From Bacteroidota bacterium (GTDB lineage Bacteria; Bacteroidota; Bacteroidia; 2-12-FULL-35-15): DNA of 35,108 nt. Positions 8,937 through 16,891 of the stretch are shown in pieces. A model generated the notes under the pieces. It saw only the letters and a list, made by a program, of their open reading frames with translations. It had not been told where the DNA came from and did no database searches. A program made the translations under genes and the position numbers. Location: the NCBI GenBank assembly GCA_023251835.1, contig JAHEXZ010000055.1, positions 1 to 35,108 of the forward strand, written 5' to 3'. Each line of letters starts with the position of its first letter. Positions within the stretch are counted from its first letter, which is position 1.

Positions 8937-9593
8937 CTATCCTGGTATTCTGGCAATTTGCTTATCCATTGCTTTTATTTGTTTTACCAATTCTTCTGTT
9001 TTGGGTTTTAAAGCTTTTGCTTTGCGGAAATACTCTTTTGCTATCCTGTTTTGGTTACGCTGTATTTCTAATGAACACAATTGGAGGTAGGCTGTTGCTA
9101 AAGCTTCTTTATCATTAATACCTGCTTTTATAGCTTCCACTAAAGTCAAACGGGCTTCTTTTAGATTGCCTTTTTTAAGCTGTATAAATCCCAATTGAAG
9201 CAGGTTTTCGCCCTTCATATCACCAATGATAGACGATTTGGTATTTAAGCTCTTACGGATATTTTTCTCGGCAGTAGTTAAATCATCTGATGCCATAGCC
9301 AAATTACTTTGCAGCATGTAGTAACCTGAACGAACCGGTTTAAATAATAAACGTGGAAATTTTATTTTTTTTATGTAATAGGCGGCCTTTTCCACATCTC
9401 CTTCCGCCACAGCCTCCTGTACCAGGCGCATGGTACCAAGCATAAAATAAAGGAGTAAAGAAAAGGCTGCCAGTATATAACATATCCAGGCAGTTATTGC
9501 ATCATCATATATATGGGCTAAAATACCCAGGCCTATTAACACAATACTAATGGGTAAACGATATAGAATGTAAAAACGTAATACTTGCTTCAT
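8937..9593 (-). CDS. Membrane-anchored tetratricopeptide-repeat protein
   Basis: The protein is 218 aa. Two hydrophobic helices at about residues 11-29 and 33-53 form an N-terminal membrane hairpin. They are followed by a soluble helical region with TPR-like periodicity (AAYYIKKIKFP, LAMASDDLTTAEKNIRKSL, LQLGFIQLKKGNLKEARLTLVEAI, LQLCSLEIQRNQNRIAKEYFRKAKALKP). A Lys-rich helix ends the protein. No enzymatic motif is visible. TPR proteins of this shape usually act as membrane-bound scaffolds or assembly factors, but no specific function can be assigned. It converges on the L,D-transpeptidase gene without forming an operon with it. Confidence 0.8.
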   Translation of the reverse strand: MKQVLRFYILYRLPISIVLIGLGILAHIYDDAITAWICYILAAFSLLLYFMLGTMRLVQEAVAEGDVEKAAYYIKKIKFPRLLFKPVRSGYYMLQSNLAMASDDLTTAEKNIRKSLNTKSSIIGDMKGENLLQLGFIQLKKGNLKEARLTLVEAIKAGINDKEALATAYLQLCSLEIQRNQNRIAKEYFRKAKALKPKTEELVKQIKAMDKQIARIPG

Positions 9594-9729
9594 AATGATT
9601 TTAAGAACAGAAAATTAATTACTCTCTTTTTAGAGCCTACTTAGAGACTCTTAAATTTGGAACACTAAATTAGTGCAAAATTGTCAGAGTTGGCAATTAA
9701 CTTACGTTTTCTTGTAAATTTTTTTTATT

Positions 9730-9990
9730 TCAAGCATCTATTCCGTTTAGTATTTTATTCATCAGTATTTCCTGAGCAGATTTTATGTTATCTGATTCCT
9801 TTAACGACAGGCTGTTATTTTTATATAACGTTAAAGAAATATCCAATTCCTGGATATAACACATAATTAAATCATTAATAAGTCCCTCTTCTTTCAATAT
9901 ACCAATAGTGCCAGTAATTATATATTCTACAGATTGCGGGGCATCACAATTAATAATTCTTTCAATTTCTCCTTTTTTTAACTGAATCAT
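9730..9990 (-). CDS. Small hypothetical protein
   Basis: This 86-aa protein is not recognised. It is predicted soluble and mostly alpha-helical, with one Cys in IINCDAP and one in MCYIQ, and a Leu/Lys/Asn-rich C-terminal half. No signal peptide or membrane segment is seen. The call rests on an intact ATG frame and a TAAATTTG box 48 nt upstream on the same strand (10039-10046). An antisense frame overlaps it but lacks support. The downstream side (9594-9729) holds no recognisable gene. Confidence 0.55.
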   Translation of the reverse strand: MIQLKKGEIERIINCDAPQSVEYIITGTIGILKEEGLINDLIMCYIQELDISLTLYKNNSLSLKESDNIKSAQEILMNKILNGIDA

Positions 9991-10038
9991 AATTCCAATA
10001 ACTTAAGTATATAAAATCAGCATACTAAATTCCTGATT

Positions 10039-10046
10039 CAAATTTA
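10039..10046 (-). promoter_or_regulatory. Candidate -7 box (TAAATTTG) for the 86-aa gene
   Basis: The minus-strand match to TAnnTTTG leaves a leader of about 45 nt. It is a single-motif call without a convincing -33 box. Confidence 0.3.
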
Positions 10047-10173
10047 TTCTATATTTATGTGAGTCTTTAGAGGATTCGATAATAGTTCATGTTAAATAGT
10101 TGGAACAAAAAAATTATAGGTTAACATTTGGCAAACCCAACAATTCCATAGAATAGTTTTCCTCACAATTGCT

Positions 10174-10181
10174 TAAATTTG
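10174..10181 (+). promoter_or_regulatory. Candidate -7 box (TAAATTTG) for the 117-aa membrane gene
   Basis: It matches TAnnTTTG and ends 6 nt before ATG 10188, suggesting a nearly leaderless mRNA. It also argues against the in-frame TTG at 10179, which would lie inside the promoter. Confidence 0.4.
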
Positions 10182-10187
10182 TGTACT

Positions 10188-10532
10188 ATGTATAAAATTC
10201 ATCATTACGAAAATCTGCATATCCCTTTATGGTTATTGAAAGATACCTGCTGGATGCTTCAGTGGCGAGTATTTGGCATTACAATGATAGTTCCAACGGT
10301 AACGGTAGCGGCCATTATTGCTATAAAAAGCTGGCGTGAAAAAAATGATACATTCTGGATTAACCTTGCTGTATTATTTTGGATAATGGGAAATTCTTAT
10401 TGGATGATATGCGAATTTTTTCATCATGAAGAAATAAAAGATTATGCTGGTTTTCCTTTTTTGGCAGGAGTAATAGCTGTTATTTACTTCTATAAAAAAC
10501 GTTTATATGATGTAAAAAAAAATATTTATTAA
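10188..10532 (+). CDS. Small Trp-rich integral membrane protein, hypothetical
   Basis: From ATG 10188 the product is 114 aa. It begins MYKIHHYENLHIPLWLLKDTCW. Three hydrophobic segments follow: about 28-46 (FGITMIVPTVTVAAIIAI), about 58-76 (WINLAVLFWIMGNSYWMIC) and about 90-104 (GFPFLAGVIAVIYFY). The end is a basic KKRLYDVKK tail. The sequence is rich in Trp and has a conserved-looking LKDTCWMLQW entrance. I recall similar unnamed proteins in Bacteroidota, but no function is known to me. It stands alone between minus-strand genes. Confidence 0.65.
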   Translation: MYKIHHYENLHIPLWLLKDTCWMLQWRVFGITMIVPTVTVAAIIAIKSWREKNDTFWINLAVLFWIMGNSYWMICEFFHHEEIKDYAGFPFLAGVIAVIYFYKKRLYDVKKNIY

Positions 10533-10643
10533 GCACCATATACTAATGTTATGTCAATCCTCTTTTGTCGCAAAGCGTTTGACACTAATTATAATCTTGC
10601 ATAATAAATAGGGCTTTTCTCCGAGAAAAATTTTTCACAATAA

Positions 10644-10925
10644 TTAATATCTCCGTTCTTTAGAAACAAAAACCGGCTTTAAGAGAAGCCTTTCTTTTTT
10701 CCTTACAACATCTTTATATTTCGATTGCTGGTCTAATTGAGTTATCTCCTGGCTGGCAACTCTTTCCTCCCTTTTTTTGCGCCCTTTCTCCCTTTTCTGT
10801 TCGGCCTTTATTGCTGTTTCAGCCTGCTTTCTTGTTTCGGAAGGCCCGACCATTTGAGCTTTTGCTGATATTGATAAAACAAATACAAAAAGCAGCATAA
10901 AAAAATATTGAATGATTGTTTTCAC
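10644..10925 (-). CDS. Small secreted charged protein, hypothetical
   Basis: The 93-aa product has a clear signal peptide (MKTIIQYFFMLLFVFVLSISAKAQ) with a likely cleavage around AKAQ. The mature part is very basic, Lys/Arg/Glu-rich and probably a single helix (ETRKQAETAIKAEQKREKGR). No domain is recognised. It is probably periplasmic. Upstream, bases 10926-11217 contain copy B of the dispersed repeat and the promoter of the TetR gene. Confidence 0.6.
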   Translation of the reverse strand: MKTIIQYFFMLLFVFVLSISAKAQMVGPSETRKQAETAIKAEQKREKGRKKREERVASQEITQLDQQSKYKDVVRKKERLLLKPVFVSKERRY

Positions 10926-11024
10926 AGTATTAAAATTGGATTTTTTTTATTTTTCATGAATCAATGTTACTCACAAAAATACAATGCCAACATAAAGACT
11001 ATGGCATGCGAATTTAACACAGTT

Positions 11025-11076
11025 ATACTTCGACTGAATGAGTTTGCAAAAACCAGTAAACTCATTTGCCCAGTAT
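11025..11076. repeat. Dispersed inverted-repeat element, copy B (degenerate)
   Basis: The left arm ATACTTCGACTGAATGAGTTT and the right arm AAACTCATTTGCCCAGTAT are recognisable but mismatched in their outer halves. The inner ATGAGTTT/AAACTCAT pairing is kept. It lies in the gap before the TetR gene. Confidence 0.65.
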
Positions 11077-11177
11077 TAATGAATCTAACAGCCTTTGCTA
11101 TCGCAAACGCAGCAGGATTCAGTATAAATTATTTTTTTAATGTTTTTGCTTTTTTACCCAAATGACTAATTTTTTTA

Positions 11178-11185
11178 TATCTTTG
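11178..11185 (+). promoter_or_regulatory. Candidate -7 box (TATCTTTG) for the TetR gene
   Basis: It matches TAnnTTTG exactly and lies 32 nt before ATG 11218. The upstream region is T-rich without an exact -33 TTTG at 19-21 nt. Confidence 0.5.
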
Positions 11186-11217
11186 CCGCAAATTCATAAG
11201 AGATACATGCAGATTCG

Positions 11218-11826
11218 ATGACAAAAGACAATTCAACAGAACAAAAAATACTGGAAGCTGCAGAAGAAGTATTCCATGAAAAAGGGTACGATGGTGCCCG
11301 TATGCAGGAGATAGCCCAGCACGCAGGTATAAACAAAGGCCTGCTACATTATTACTTCCAAACCAAAGATAAATTGTTTGAAGCCATATTCAGTGTTGCC
11401 CTAAACAGAATGGTTTCAAGGGTGCATATTATTTTAGAAACGGAAGGAACATTGGAAGAAAAAATAGATTTGATTATTGATCAATACATGAACATTGTTT
11501 TAAAAAACCCTTCTTTGCCGCGTTTTGTAATTACTGAACTTAATAAAAATCCGGATCGTTTTATTGCACGACACATTAACAAAGATGCTAAAAATGCATT
11601 CTCTGCTTTTTTAATATCTGTACAAAAAGAAATTGACAAGGGTACTATCCGGCAGATTGATGCAAGGCAACTGCTAATGAATATGATATCACTTATTATA
11701 TTTCCATTCATAGGCCGTCCTATCATGCAGGTATTTTTTGGTGCCAACAATGAAGAATTTAAAAAACTGTTAGGTGAACGAAGGGAGCATATAAAAATAT
11801 TCATTAAAAACGCTATAAAAAAATAA
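11218..11826 (+). CDS. TetR/AcrR family transcriptional regulator
   Basis: The 202-aa product is of typical TetR length. The N-terminal helix-turn-helix is clear: ILEAAEEVFHEKGYDGARMQEIAQ, then HAGINKGLLHYYFQTKDKLFEAIF (about residues 10-58). The C-terminal part is an all-helical ligand/dimerisation domain whose effector cannot be predicted. It is the first gene of a run that continues with TolC, HlyD, two ABC ATPases and two ABC-2 permeases, so it is most likely the local repressor of that exporter. This parallels CecR (YbiH) next to YbhGFSR in enterobacteria. A 16-bp palindrome just downstream (11843-11858) is a candidate binding site. Confidence 0.93.
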   Translation: MTKDNSTEQKILEAAEEVFHEKGYDGARMQEIAQHAGINKGLLHYYFQTKDKLFEAIFSVALNRMVSRVHIILETEGTLEEKIDLIIDQYMNIVLKNPSLPRFVITELNKNPDRFIARHINKDAKNAFSAFLISVQKEIDKGTIRQIDARQLLMNMISLIIFPFIGRPIMQVFFGANNEEFKKLLGERREHIKIFIKNAIKK

Positions 11827-11830
11827 TTTT

Positions 11831-11863
11831 TTTGAACGTAATTTACCCGTACAGGTAATATTT
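11831..11863 (+). promoter_or_regulatory. Candidate promoter of the exporter operon
   Basis: TTTG at 11831-11834 (-33) and TAATATTT at 11856-11863 (a partial match to TAnnTTTG) are separated by 21 nt, within the 19-21 nt spacing known for Bacteroidota promoters. ATG of tolC follows at 11887. The candidate TetR operator fills the spacer. Confidence 0.4.
11843..11858. promoter_or_regulatory. Candidate TetR operator (16-bp palindrome)
   Basis: TTACCCGTACAGGTAA is symmetric at 7 of 8 base pairs, with only the C/A pair at 11848/11853 breaking symmetry. Its length and placement between the TetR gene and the operon it precedes, overlapping the presumed -33/-7 spacer, fit a TetR-family operator. Binding is inferred. 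Confidence 0.5.
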
Positions 11864-11886
11864 ATTTAATACAAAATATAAATAAA

Positions 11887-13149
11887 ATGAGAGCCTTGTT
11901 TAATTTTTGTTTTCTGTTGTTCTTAGGTTTTGAAATCCCTGGCCAAAACCTAAAATCATTAACAATCGAGGATTGTTATATACTATCTAAACAATATTAT
12001 CCACTAACAAAACAAAGAGAACTGATTGAAAAGAGCAGGGATTATTCCATAGAAAATGCTTCTAAAGGCTATTTGCCCCAAATAAATATTGGAGGGCAGG
12101 CTACCTATCAATCTGACGTAACAAAGATCCCCATAACACTTCCCAATACCACAATTAAAACATTAAGCCAGGATCAGTACAAGTTATATGGTGAGATAAA
12201 TCAGCCATTGACAGATGCTTTTATTATCAGAGAGCAAAAAGAACTTATAACTTCCAATGCCACAATCGAAGAACAAAAAACAGAAGTAGAATTATATAAG
12301 TTAAAAGATCGTATCAATCAATTATTTTTTGGCGCAATATTGATGGAAGAGCAGTTAAGACAAGTTGAATTACTGAGAAAAGATATTCAGAGTGGAATGG
12401 ATAAAATAAATGCAGCACTTGCCAACGGTACTGCATTAAAAAGTAACATTGATGTGTTAAAATCGGAATTATTAAAAACCGATCAACGTAGTATAGAACT
12501 GAAATCAAGCCGAAAAGCATATATAGAAATGCTCGGACTGCTTATTAATCAAACACTCAGCGAAACGATAACCCTTGAAAGGCCACAAAGTAAGGTTCCA
12601 TTACAAGGCATTTCCAGGCCTGAAGTAGCCTTATTTGACCAGCAGGCAAAAATTTTTGAAAGTCAGGATAAATTATTGATAGCAAAAAATTTTCCACGCG
12701 TATCCTTGTTTTTTCAGGAAGGTTATGGAAAACCAGGTCTAAATATGCTTAGTAATAATTTCGATTTTTATTACATCGGTGGTATACGCTTCAACTGGGC
12801 CTTGTCCTCCTTTTATACTTTTAAAAAAGAACGAATGTTATTAAATGTAAACCAAAATATATTGAATATACAAAAAGAAACATTTTTATTCAACACAACT
12901 ATTACTTTACAACAACAAAGCAATGAGATTATAAGATTGCAGGAGCTGATAAAGCTGGATACAGACATAATTTTACTGCGTTCAAATATTAAAAATGTAG
13001 CTAACACACAGTTAGAAAACGGTATTATAACAGCTAACGACTATCTGCGCGAAGTGAATGCAGAAGATCAATCAAAACAAAACCTGCTGCTGCACCAGAT
13101 ACAGCTATTATCAGCCCAATACAATTATCAGACAACGGCAGGAAATTAA
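11887..13149 (+). CDS. TolC family outer-membrane efflux protein
   Basis: The 420-aa product has an N-terminal signal peptide (MRALFNFCFLLFLGFEIPGQ) and the periodic helical OEP layout of TolC channels: LTIEDCYILSKQYYPL near the N-terminus, a long coiled-coil arm (about 100-220), and a second half with GGIRFNWALSSFYTFKKE, typical of the OEP beta/alpha repeat. It should form the trimeric outer-membrane exit duct for the adaptor and ABC pump encoded next. It is 60 nt after the TetR gene and 29 nt before the HlyD gene, indicating one transcript. Confidence 0.9.
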   Translation: MRALFNFCFLLFLGFEIPGQNLKSLTIEDCYILSKQYYPLTKQRELIEKSRDYSIENASKGYLPQINIGGQATYQSDVTKIPITLPNTTIKTLSQDQYKLYGEINQPLTDAFIIREQKELITSNATIEEQKTEVELYKLKDRINQLFFGAILMEEQLRQVELLRKDIQSGMDKINAALANGTALKSNIDVLKSELLKTDQRSIELKSSRKAYIEMLGLLINQTLSETITLERPQSKVPLQGISRPEVALFDQQAKIFESQDKLLIAKNFPRVSLFFQEGYGKPGLNMLSNNFDFYYIGGIRFNWALSSFYTFKKERMLLNVNQNILNIQKETFLFNTTITLQQQSNEIIRLQELIKLDTDIILLRSNIKNVANTQLENGIITANDYLREVNAEDQSKQNLLLHQIQLLSAQYNYQTTAGN

Positions 13150-13178
13150 AAAACAGTACACAAAAAAATTAATTTATT

Positions 13179-14069
13179 ATGAGAGCACTAACAATTACAA
13201 CACTCACAATAGCTGTAGTATTGACCTCCTGCACAAACAAAAATAGTTTCGATGCATCCGGAACATTTGAGGCAGAAGAAATCATTATAGCTTCTGAAGC
13301 TTCAGGAATGATTAAACAGTTTAACATTACTGACGGTGATGAATTAAAAGCCAATCAGCCTATAGGATTTGTAGACAGCACTCAGTTGTATTTGAAGAAA
13401 AAACAGTTGGAGGCACAAATACATGCAGCACTCAGCAAAAGGCCTGATATTTCAGCACAAACCGCTTCTATACAGGAACAGTTAAAAGCGACCGAAAAAG
13501 AACAACAACGGATAAATAAGTTGGTAAAAGCGGAAGCTGCCACACAAAAACAATTAGATGATATAAATGCACAAATAGAAGTATTAAAAAAGCAATTAGA
13601 AGCACTGCAATCCATATTATCCACTTCATCCGAAGGAATTGTTCAGGAAACAATGCCTTTAAAAATACAAATAGAGCAGGTAAATGATCAACTCGTAAAA
13701 TGCCGTATTATTAATCCAATTAACGGAACCGTACTGGCAAAATATGCAGAAGCAAACGAAATAACAGCTCCGGGAAAACCTTTATATAAAATAGCAGATT
13801 TATCAAACCTTATATTACGCGCCTATGTCTCAGGAAACCAGCTTTCACAAATCAAGCTGGGACAAAAGATAAAAATTTATACAGACAATAGTAATGATGG
13901 CTACAAAGAACAGGAAGGTACAATAACATGGATCAGCGATAAAGCCGAATTTACTCCTAAAACAATTCAGACAAAGGATGAAAGGGTAAACTTAGTATAT
14001 GCTATGAAAGTGCTTGTTAAAAATGATGGTTTCTTAAAAATAGGCATGTATGCCGAAATCAAATTCTGA
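13179..14069 (+). CDS. HlyD/YbhG-type periplasmic adaptor lipoprotein
   Basis: The 296-aa membrane-fusion protein has a lipoprotein signal MRALTITTLTIAVVLTSC with lipobox LTSC. The first lipoyl half (IIIASEASGMIKQFNITDGDELKANQPIGFVD) is followed by a coiled-coil hairpin (about 65-165, rich in Gln/Lys/Glu heptads), the second lipoyl half (CRIINPINGTVLAKYAEANEITAPGKPLYKIAD) and a beta-barrel domain. It resembles E. coli YbhG in domain order and size. It should link the ABC inner-membrane complex to the TolC-like channel. Gaps to both neighbours are 29 nt. Confidence 0.92.
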   Translation: MRALTITTLTIAVVLTSCTNKNSFDASGTFEAEEIIIASEASGMIKQFNITDGDELKANQPIGFVDSTQLYLKKKQLEAQIHAALSKRPDISAQTASIQEQLKATEKEQQRINKLVKAEAATQKQLDDINAQIEVLKKQLEALQSILSTSSEGIVQETMPLKIQIEQVNDQLVKCRIINPINGTVLAKYAEANEITAPGKPLYKIADLSNLILRAYVSGNQLSQIKLGQKIKIYTDNSNDGYKEQEGTITWISDKAEFTPKTIQTKDERVNLVYAMKVLVKNDGFLKIGMYAEIKF

Positions 14070-14098
14070 CTGCCGTTATAAACTTATTATCAGGATAA

Positions 14099-15010
14099 AT
14101 GGTTCAGCTTAACAATATCAGTAAAACTTACAACAAAGGGAGTACATTGGCTGTAGATAATGTTTCTTTTTCTGTAGATAAAGGAGAGTTATTTGGCCTG
14201 ATTGGCCCTGATGGTGCAGGCAAAACAAGCATCTTCAGAATACTTACCACACTTTTGCTGCCGGACACCGGAACAGCAAGTGTTACAGGATTAGATATTA
14301 TAAAAGATTATAAAGCCATCCGAAACGGTGTAGGATATATGCCAGGCAGGTTTTCATTATATCAGGATTTAACAGTAGAAGAAAATCTTAATTTCTTTGC
14401 GACTCTTTTTAATACTACTATTCGTGAAAATTATGAGTTGATAAAGGATATTTATATACAGATAGAGCCTTTTAAAACACGGAGAGCAGGAAAGCTTTCC
14501 GGTGGCATGAAACAGAAACTGGCTCTTTGTTGTGCACTCATCCATAAGCCAACCGTTTTATTCTTAGATGAACCTACCACCGGGGTAGATGCCGTTTCCC
14601 GAAAAGAATTTTGGGAAATGCTAAAACGCCTTAAAGAACAAGGAATAACTATACTTGTATCTACTCCATATATGGATGAAGCAACGCTTTGCGACAGGAT
14701 TGCATTGATTCAAACCGGGAAAATATTATCCATTGATACACCTGAAAAAATTATAAAACAGTTTCAGGAGCAGCTTTATGCAGTTAAATCAGGGAATATG
14801 TACAAGCTATTAAATGATTTGAAGAGGTATGAATATATTTCCAGTTGTTACCCTTTTGGAGAGTTTTTTCATGTATTATTTAAAAACAATGTTCATAATA
14901 TTAAAACAGAAGTAATGAACTATCTTAAAAGCAAAGGACATGAGCAGTTGGAAATGCACTCCATACCACCAACAATAGAAGATTGTTTTATTAAATTAAT
15001 GACTCACTAA
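14099..15010 (+). CDS. ABC exporter ATPase 1 (H-loop degenerate)
   Basis: The 303-aa ATP-binding subunit resembles the N-terminal half of E. coli YbhF. Walker A is GPDGAGKT (36-43), the signature LSGGM (133-137) and Walker B VLFLDEP (153-159, E158). At the H-loop, where STHYMDEA is expected, the sequence reads STPYMDEA with P190, so the switch histidine is missing. An extra C-terminal segment of about 90 residues follows the ATPase fold. With the next gene it would form a heterodimer in which only one ATP site is fully canonical. It is cotranscribed with the adaptor (29 nt) and the second ATPase (23 nt). Confidence 0.92.
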   Translation: MVQLNNISKTYNKGSTLAVDNVSFSVDKGELFGLIGPDGAGKTSIFRILTTLLLPDTGTASVTGLDIIKDYKAIRNGVGYMPGRFSLYQDLTVEENLNFFATLFNTTIRENYELIKDIYIQIEPFKTRRAGKLSGGMKQKLALCCALIHKPTVLFLDEPTTGVDAVSRKEFWEMLKRLKEQGITILVSTPYMDEATLCDRIALIQTGKILSIDTPEKIIKQFQEQLYAVKSGNMYKLLNDLKRYEYISSCYPFGEFFHVLFKNNVHNIKTEVMNYLKSKGHEQLEMHSIPPTIEDCFIKLMTH

Positions 15011-15033
15011 ATAATCCGGTTGAAACAAAGAAA

Positions 15034-15777
15034 ATGACAACAACTGTTATAAAAACAGAGAATCTGACTAAACGTTTTGGTGATTTCATTGCCGTTGACA
15101 AGATATCATTTGAAGTTCATCCGGGCGAAATATTTGGTTTTCTGGGTGCAAACGGAGCTGGTAAAACAACAGCTATGCGTATGTTGTGCGGGCTTTCCAT
15201 ACCTTCTAATGGTTTTGCAACCGTTGCAGGCTATGATGTATATAAAGAAACCGAACAAATAAAAAAAAGCATTGGCTATATGAGTCAGAAATTTTCTCTT
15301 TATGAAGACCTCACTGTTACAGAAAACATACATTTTTTTGGTGGTATATATGGATTATCTGATAAACAAATAAAAGAGAAAAGCACTGAACTGATACAAA
15401 AACTGGAGTTGGAAGATCAGACTAAAAAACTTGTAAAAACATTGCCATTGGGCTGGAAGCAGAAACTTGCATTCTCAGTTGCAATTATCCATCAACCACA
15501 AATTGTTTTCCTGGATGAACCTACAGGAGGTGTTGACCCTGTTACAAGAAGACAATTCTGGGATTTGATTTATGATGCGGCTGATAAAGGAATTACTGTA
15601 TTTGTTACTACACATTATATGGATGAAGCAGAATACTGTCACCGTGTTTCAATAATGGTAGATGGGAGTATAAAAGCGCTTGATTCACCATCTGCTCTGA
15701 AAAAACAATTTTCAGCTGACTCTATGGATAAAGTATTTTATGAGCTTGCCAGAGGAGCAAAAAGAAGTGATAATTGA
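15034..15777 (+). CDS. ABC exporter ATPase 2 (signature degenerate)
   Basis: The 247-aa ATP-binding subunit matches the C-terminal half of YbhF. Walker A is GANGAGKT (38-45), Walker B IVFLDEP (catalytic E162), and the H-loop is intact (TTHYMDEA, H194). The ABC signature reads LPLGW (137-141) in place of LSGGQ. This complements ATPase 1, which has a normal signature but no H-loop histidine. The gene is followed 7 nt later by the first permease. Confidence 0.93.
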   Translation: MTTTVIKTENLTKRFGDFIAVDKISFEVHPGEIFGFLGANGAGKTTAMRMLCGLSIPSNGFATVAGYDVYKETEQIKKSIGYMSQKFSLYEDLTVTENIHFFGGIYGLSDKQIKEKSTELIQKLELEDQTKKLVKTLPLGWKQKLAFSVAIIHQPQIVFLDEPTGGVDPVTRRQFWDLIYDAADKGITVFVTTHYMDEAEYCHRVSIMVDGSIKALDSPSALKKQFSADSMDKVFYELARGAKRSDN

Positions 15778-15784
15778 GCAAAAA

Positions 15785-16891
15785 ATGAAACAGTTTATCA
15801 CATTTGTTAAAAAAGAATTTTATCATGTTTTTCGCGACAGAAAAACACTATTGATGCTTTTTGGGTTGCCCGTTGTTCAAATAGTTCTTTTCGGTTTTGC
15901 TTTAACCAACGAAATAAAAAATACTAAAGTTGTTATTCTGGATTACGCAAAAGATGAGGCATCCGGTAGTATCATCAATAAAATTGAGGCAAGCAGCTAT
16001 TTTGAAATTGAGCACTCCTTGTTAAGCCATGAAGAGATAGAAAGGGCATTTAAACAAGGAACAATAAAGCTGGCTATAGTATTTCCGGTAAATTTCAATA
16101 ATGATTTATTGCATTTAAACAAATCACAAATTCAGATTATTGCAGACGCTTCCGATCCTAATACCGCTAACACCTTAATTAGTTTTACTACATCTATTAT
16201 CAGTGACTACCAAAAGGAATTAATGCAAATCAATGCTCTTCCTTATCTTATTATACCGAAAATACGTATGCTGTACAATCCTGAATTAAAAGGCGCACCA
16301 AATTTTGTTCCCGGTGTAATGGCACTCGTACTTACGCTGATATGCGTAATGATGACTTCAGTTGCCATCGTAAAAGAAAAAGAAAAAGGAACAATGGAAA
16401 TTCTGCTCGTATCTCCTTTTAAACCAATTCTTGTTATTCTCTCAAAAGCAATCCCCTACCTTTTAATTTCTTTTGTAAATGTCAGCGTAATTTTATTGTT
16501 GAGCGTTTTTATTCTGGATATGCCTATTAATGGAAGTATCGTATTACTTTTTGCTGAAAGCACATTACTGATTATCACGGCACTCTCATTGGGACTTTTT
16601 ATTTCAACTGTAACCGATTCGCAGCAAACGGCCATGATGTTGTCAATGATGGGAATGATGCTGCCTACCACCTTGTTTTCAGGTTTTATGTTCCCAATAG
16701 AAAACATGCCTGTAGCTTTGCAGTTAATTTCTAACATAGTTCCGGCAAAGTGGTACTATATTATTGTAAAATCAATAATGATAAAAGGCTTAGGGTTTTC
16801 CGGTGTATGGAAGGAAACGCTTATTCTAACAGCAATGACAGTGTTTTTAATGATTATAAGCCTGAAAAAATTTAAAACCCGATTAGAATGA
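15785..16891 (+). CDS. ABC-2 type permease 1 (YbhS-like)
   Basis: From ATG 15785 the product is 368 aa. An in-frame ATG at 15740 would overlap the upstream gene by 38 nt and add 15 hydrophilic residues; the later start matches the family's usual MKxFxxFVKKEFxHxxRDRKT opening. One N-terminal membrane segment (LLMLFGLPVVQIVLFGFAL) is followed by a periplasmic domain of about 130 residues and then five membrane segments from residue 175 on. The EKEKGTMEILLVSPF motif is typical of ABC-2 permeases. It should pair with the next gene product as a heterodimeric membrane domain. The substrate is unknown; drugs or small lipophilic molecules are usual for YbhFSR relatives. Confidence 0.92.
   Translation: MKQFITFVKKEFYHVFRDRKTLLMLFGLPVVQIVLFGFALTNEIKNTKVVILDYAKDEASGSIINKIEASSYFEIEHSLLSHEEIERAFKQGTIKLAIVFPVNFNNDLLHLNKSQIQIIADASDPNTANTLISFTTSIISDYQKELMQINALPYLIIPKIRMLYNPELKGAPNFVPGVMALVLTLICVMMTSVAIVKEKEKGTMEILLVSPFKPILVILSKAIPYLLISFVNVSVILLLSVFILDMPINGSIVLLFAESTLLIITALSLGLFISTVTDSQQTAMMLSMMGMMLPTTLFSGFMFPIENMPVALQLISNIVPAKWYYIIVKSIMIKGLGFSGVWKETLILTAMTVFLMIISLKKFKTRLE

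Noticed and set aside
10615-10629. Palindrome TTTTCTCCGAGAAAA as terminator of the flanking genes
   Set aside because: The stem is A/T-rich with no proper loop, and no T-run follows on either strand at the expected position.
10908-11165. Open frame of 85 codons on the plus strand before the TetR gene
   Set aside because: It overlaps the start of a minus-strand secreted protein, runs through repeat copy B, and has no coding-like composition or recognisable family.
15740-15784. Upstream in-frame ATG for ABC permease 1
   Set aside because: It would overlap the ATPase gene by 38 nt and add hydrophilic residues not typical of the family; ATG 15785 gives the usual N-terminus.
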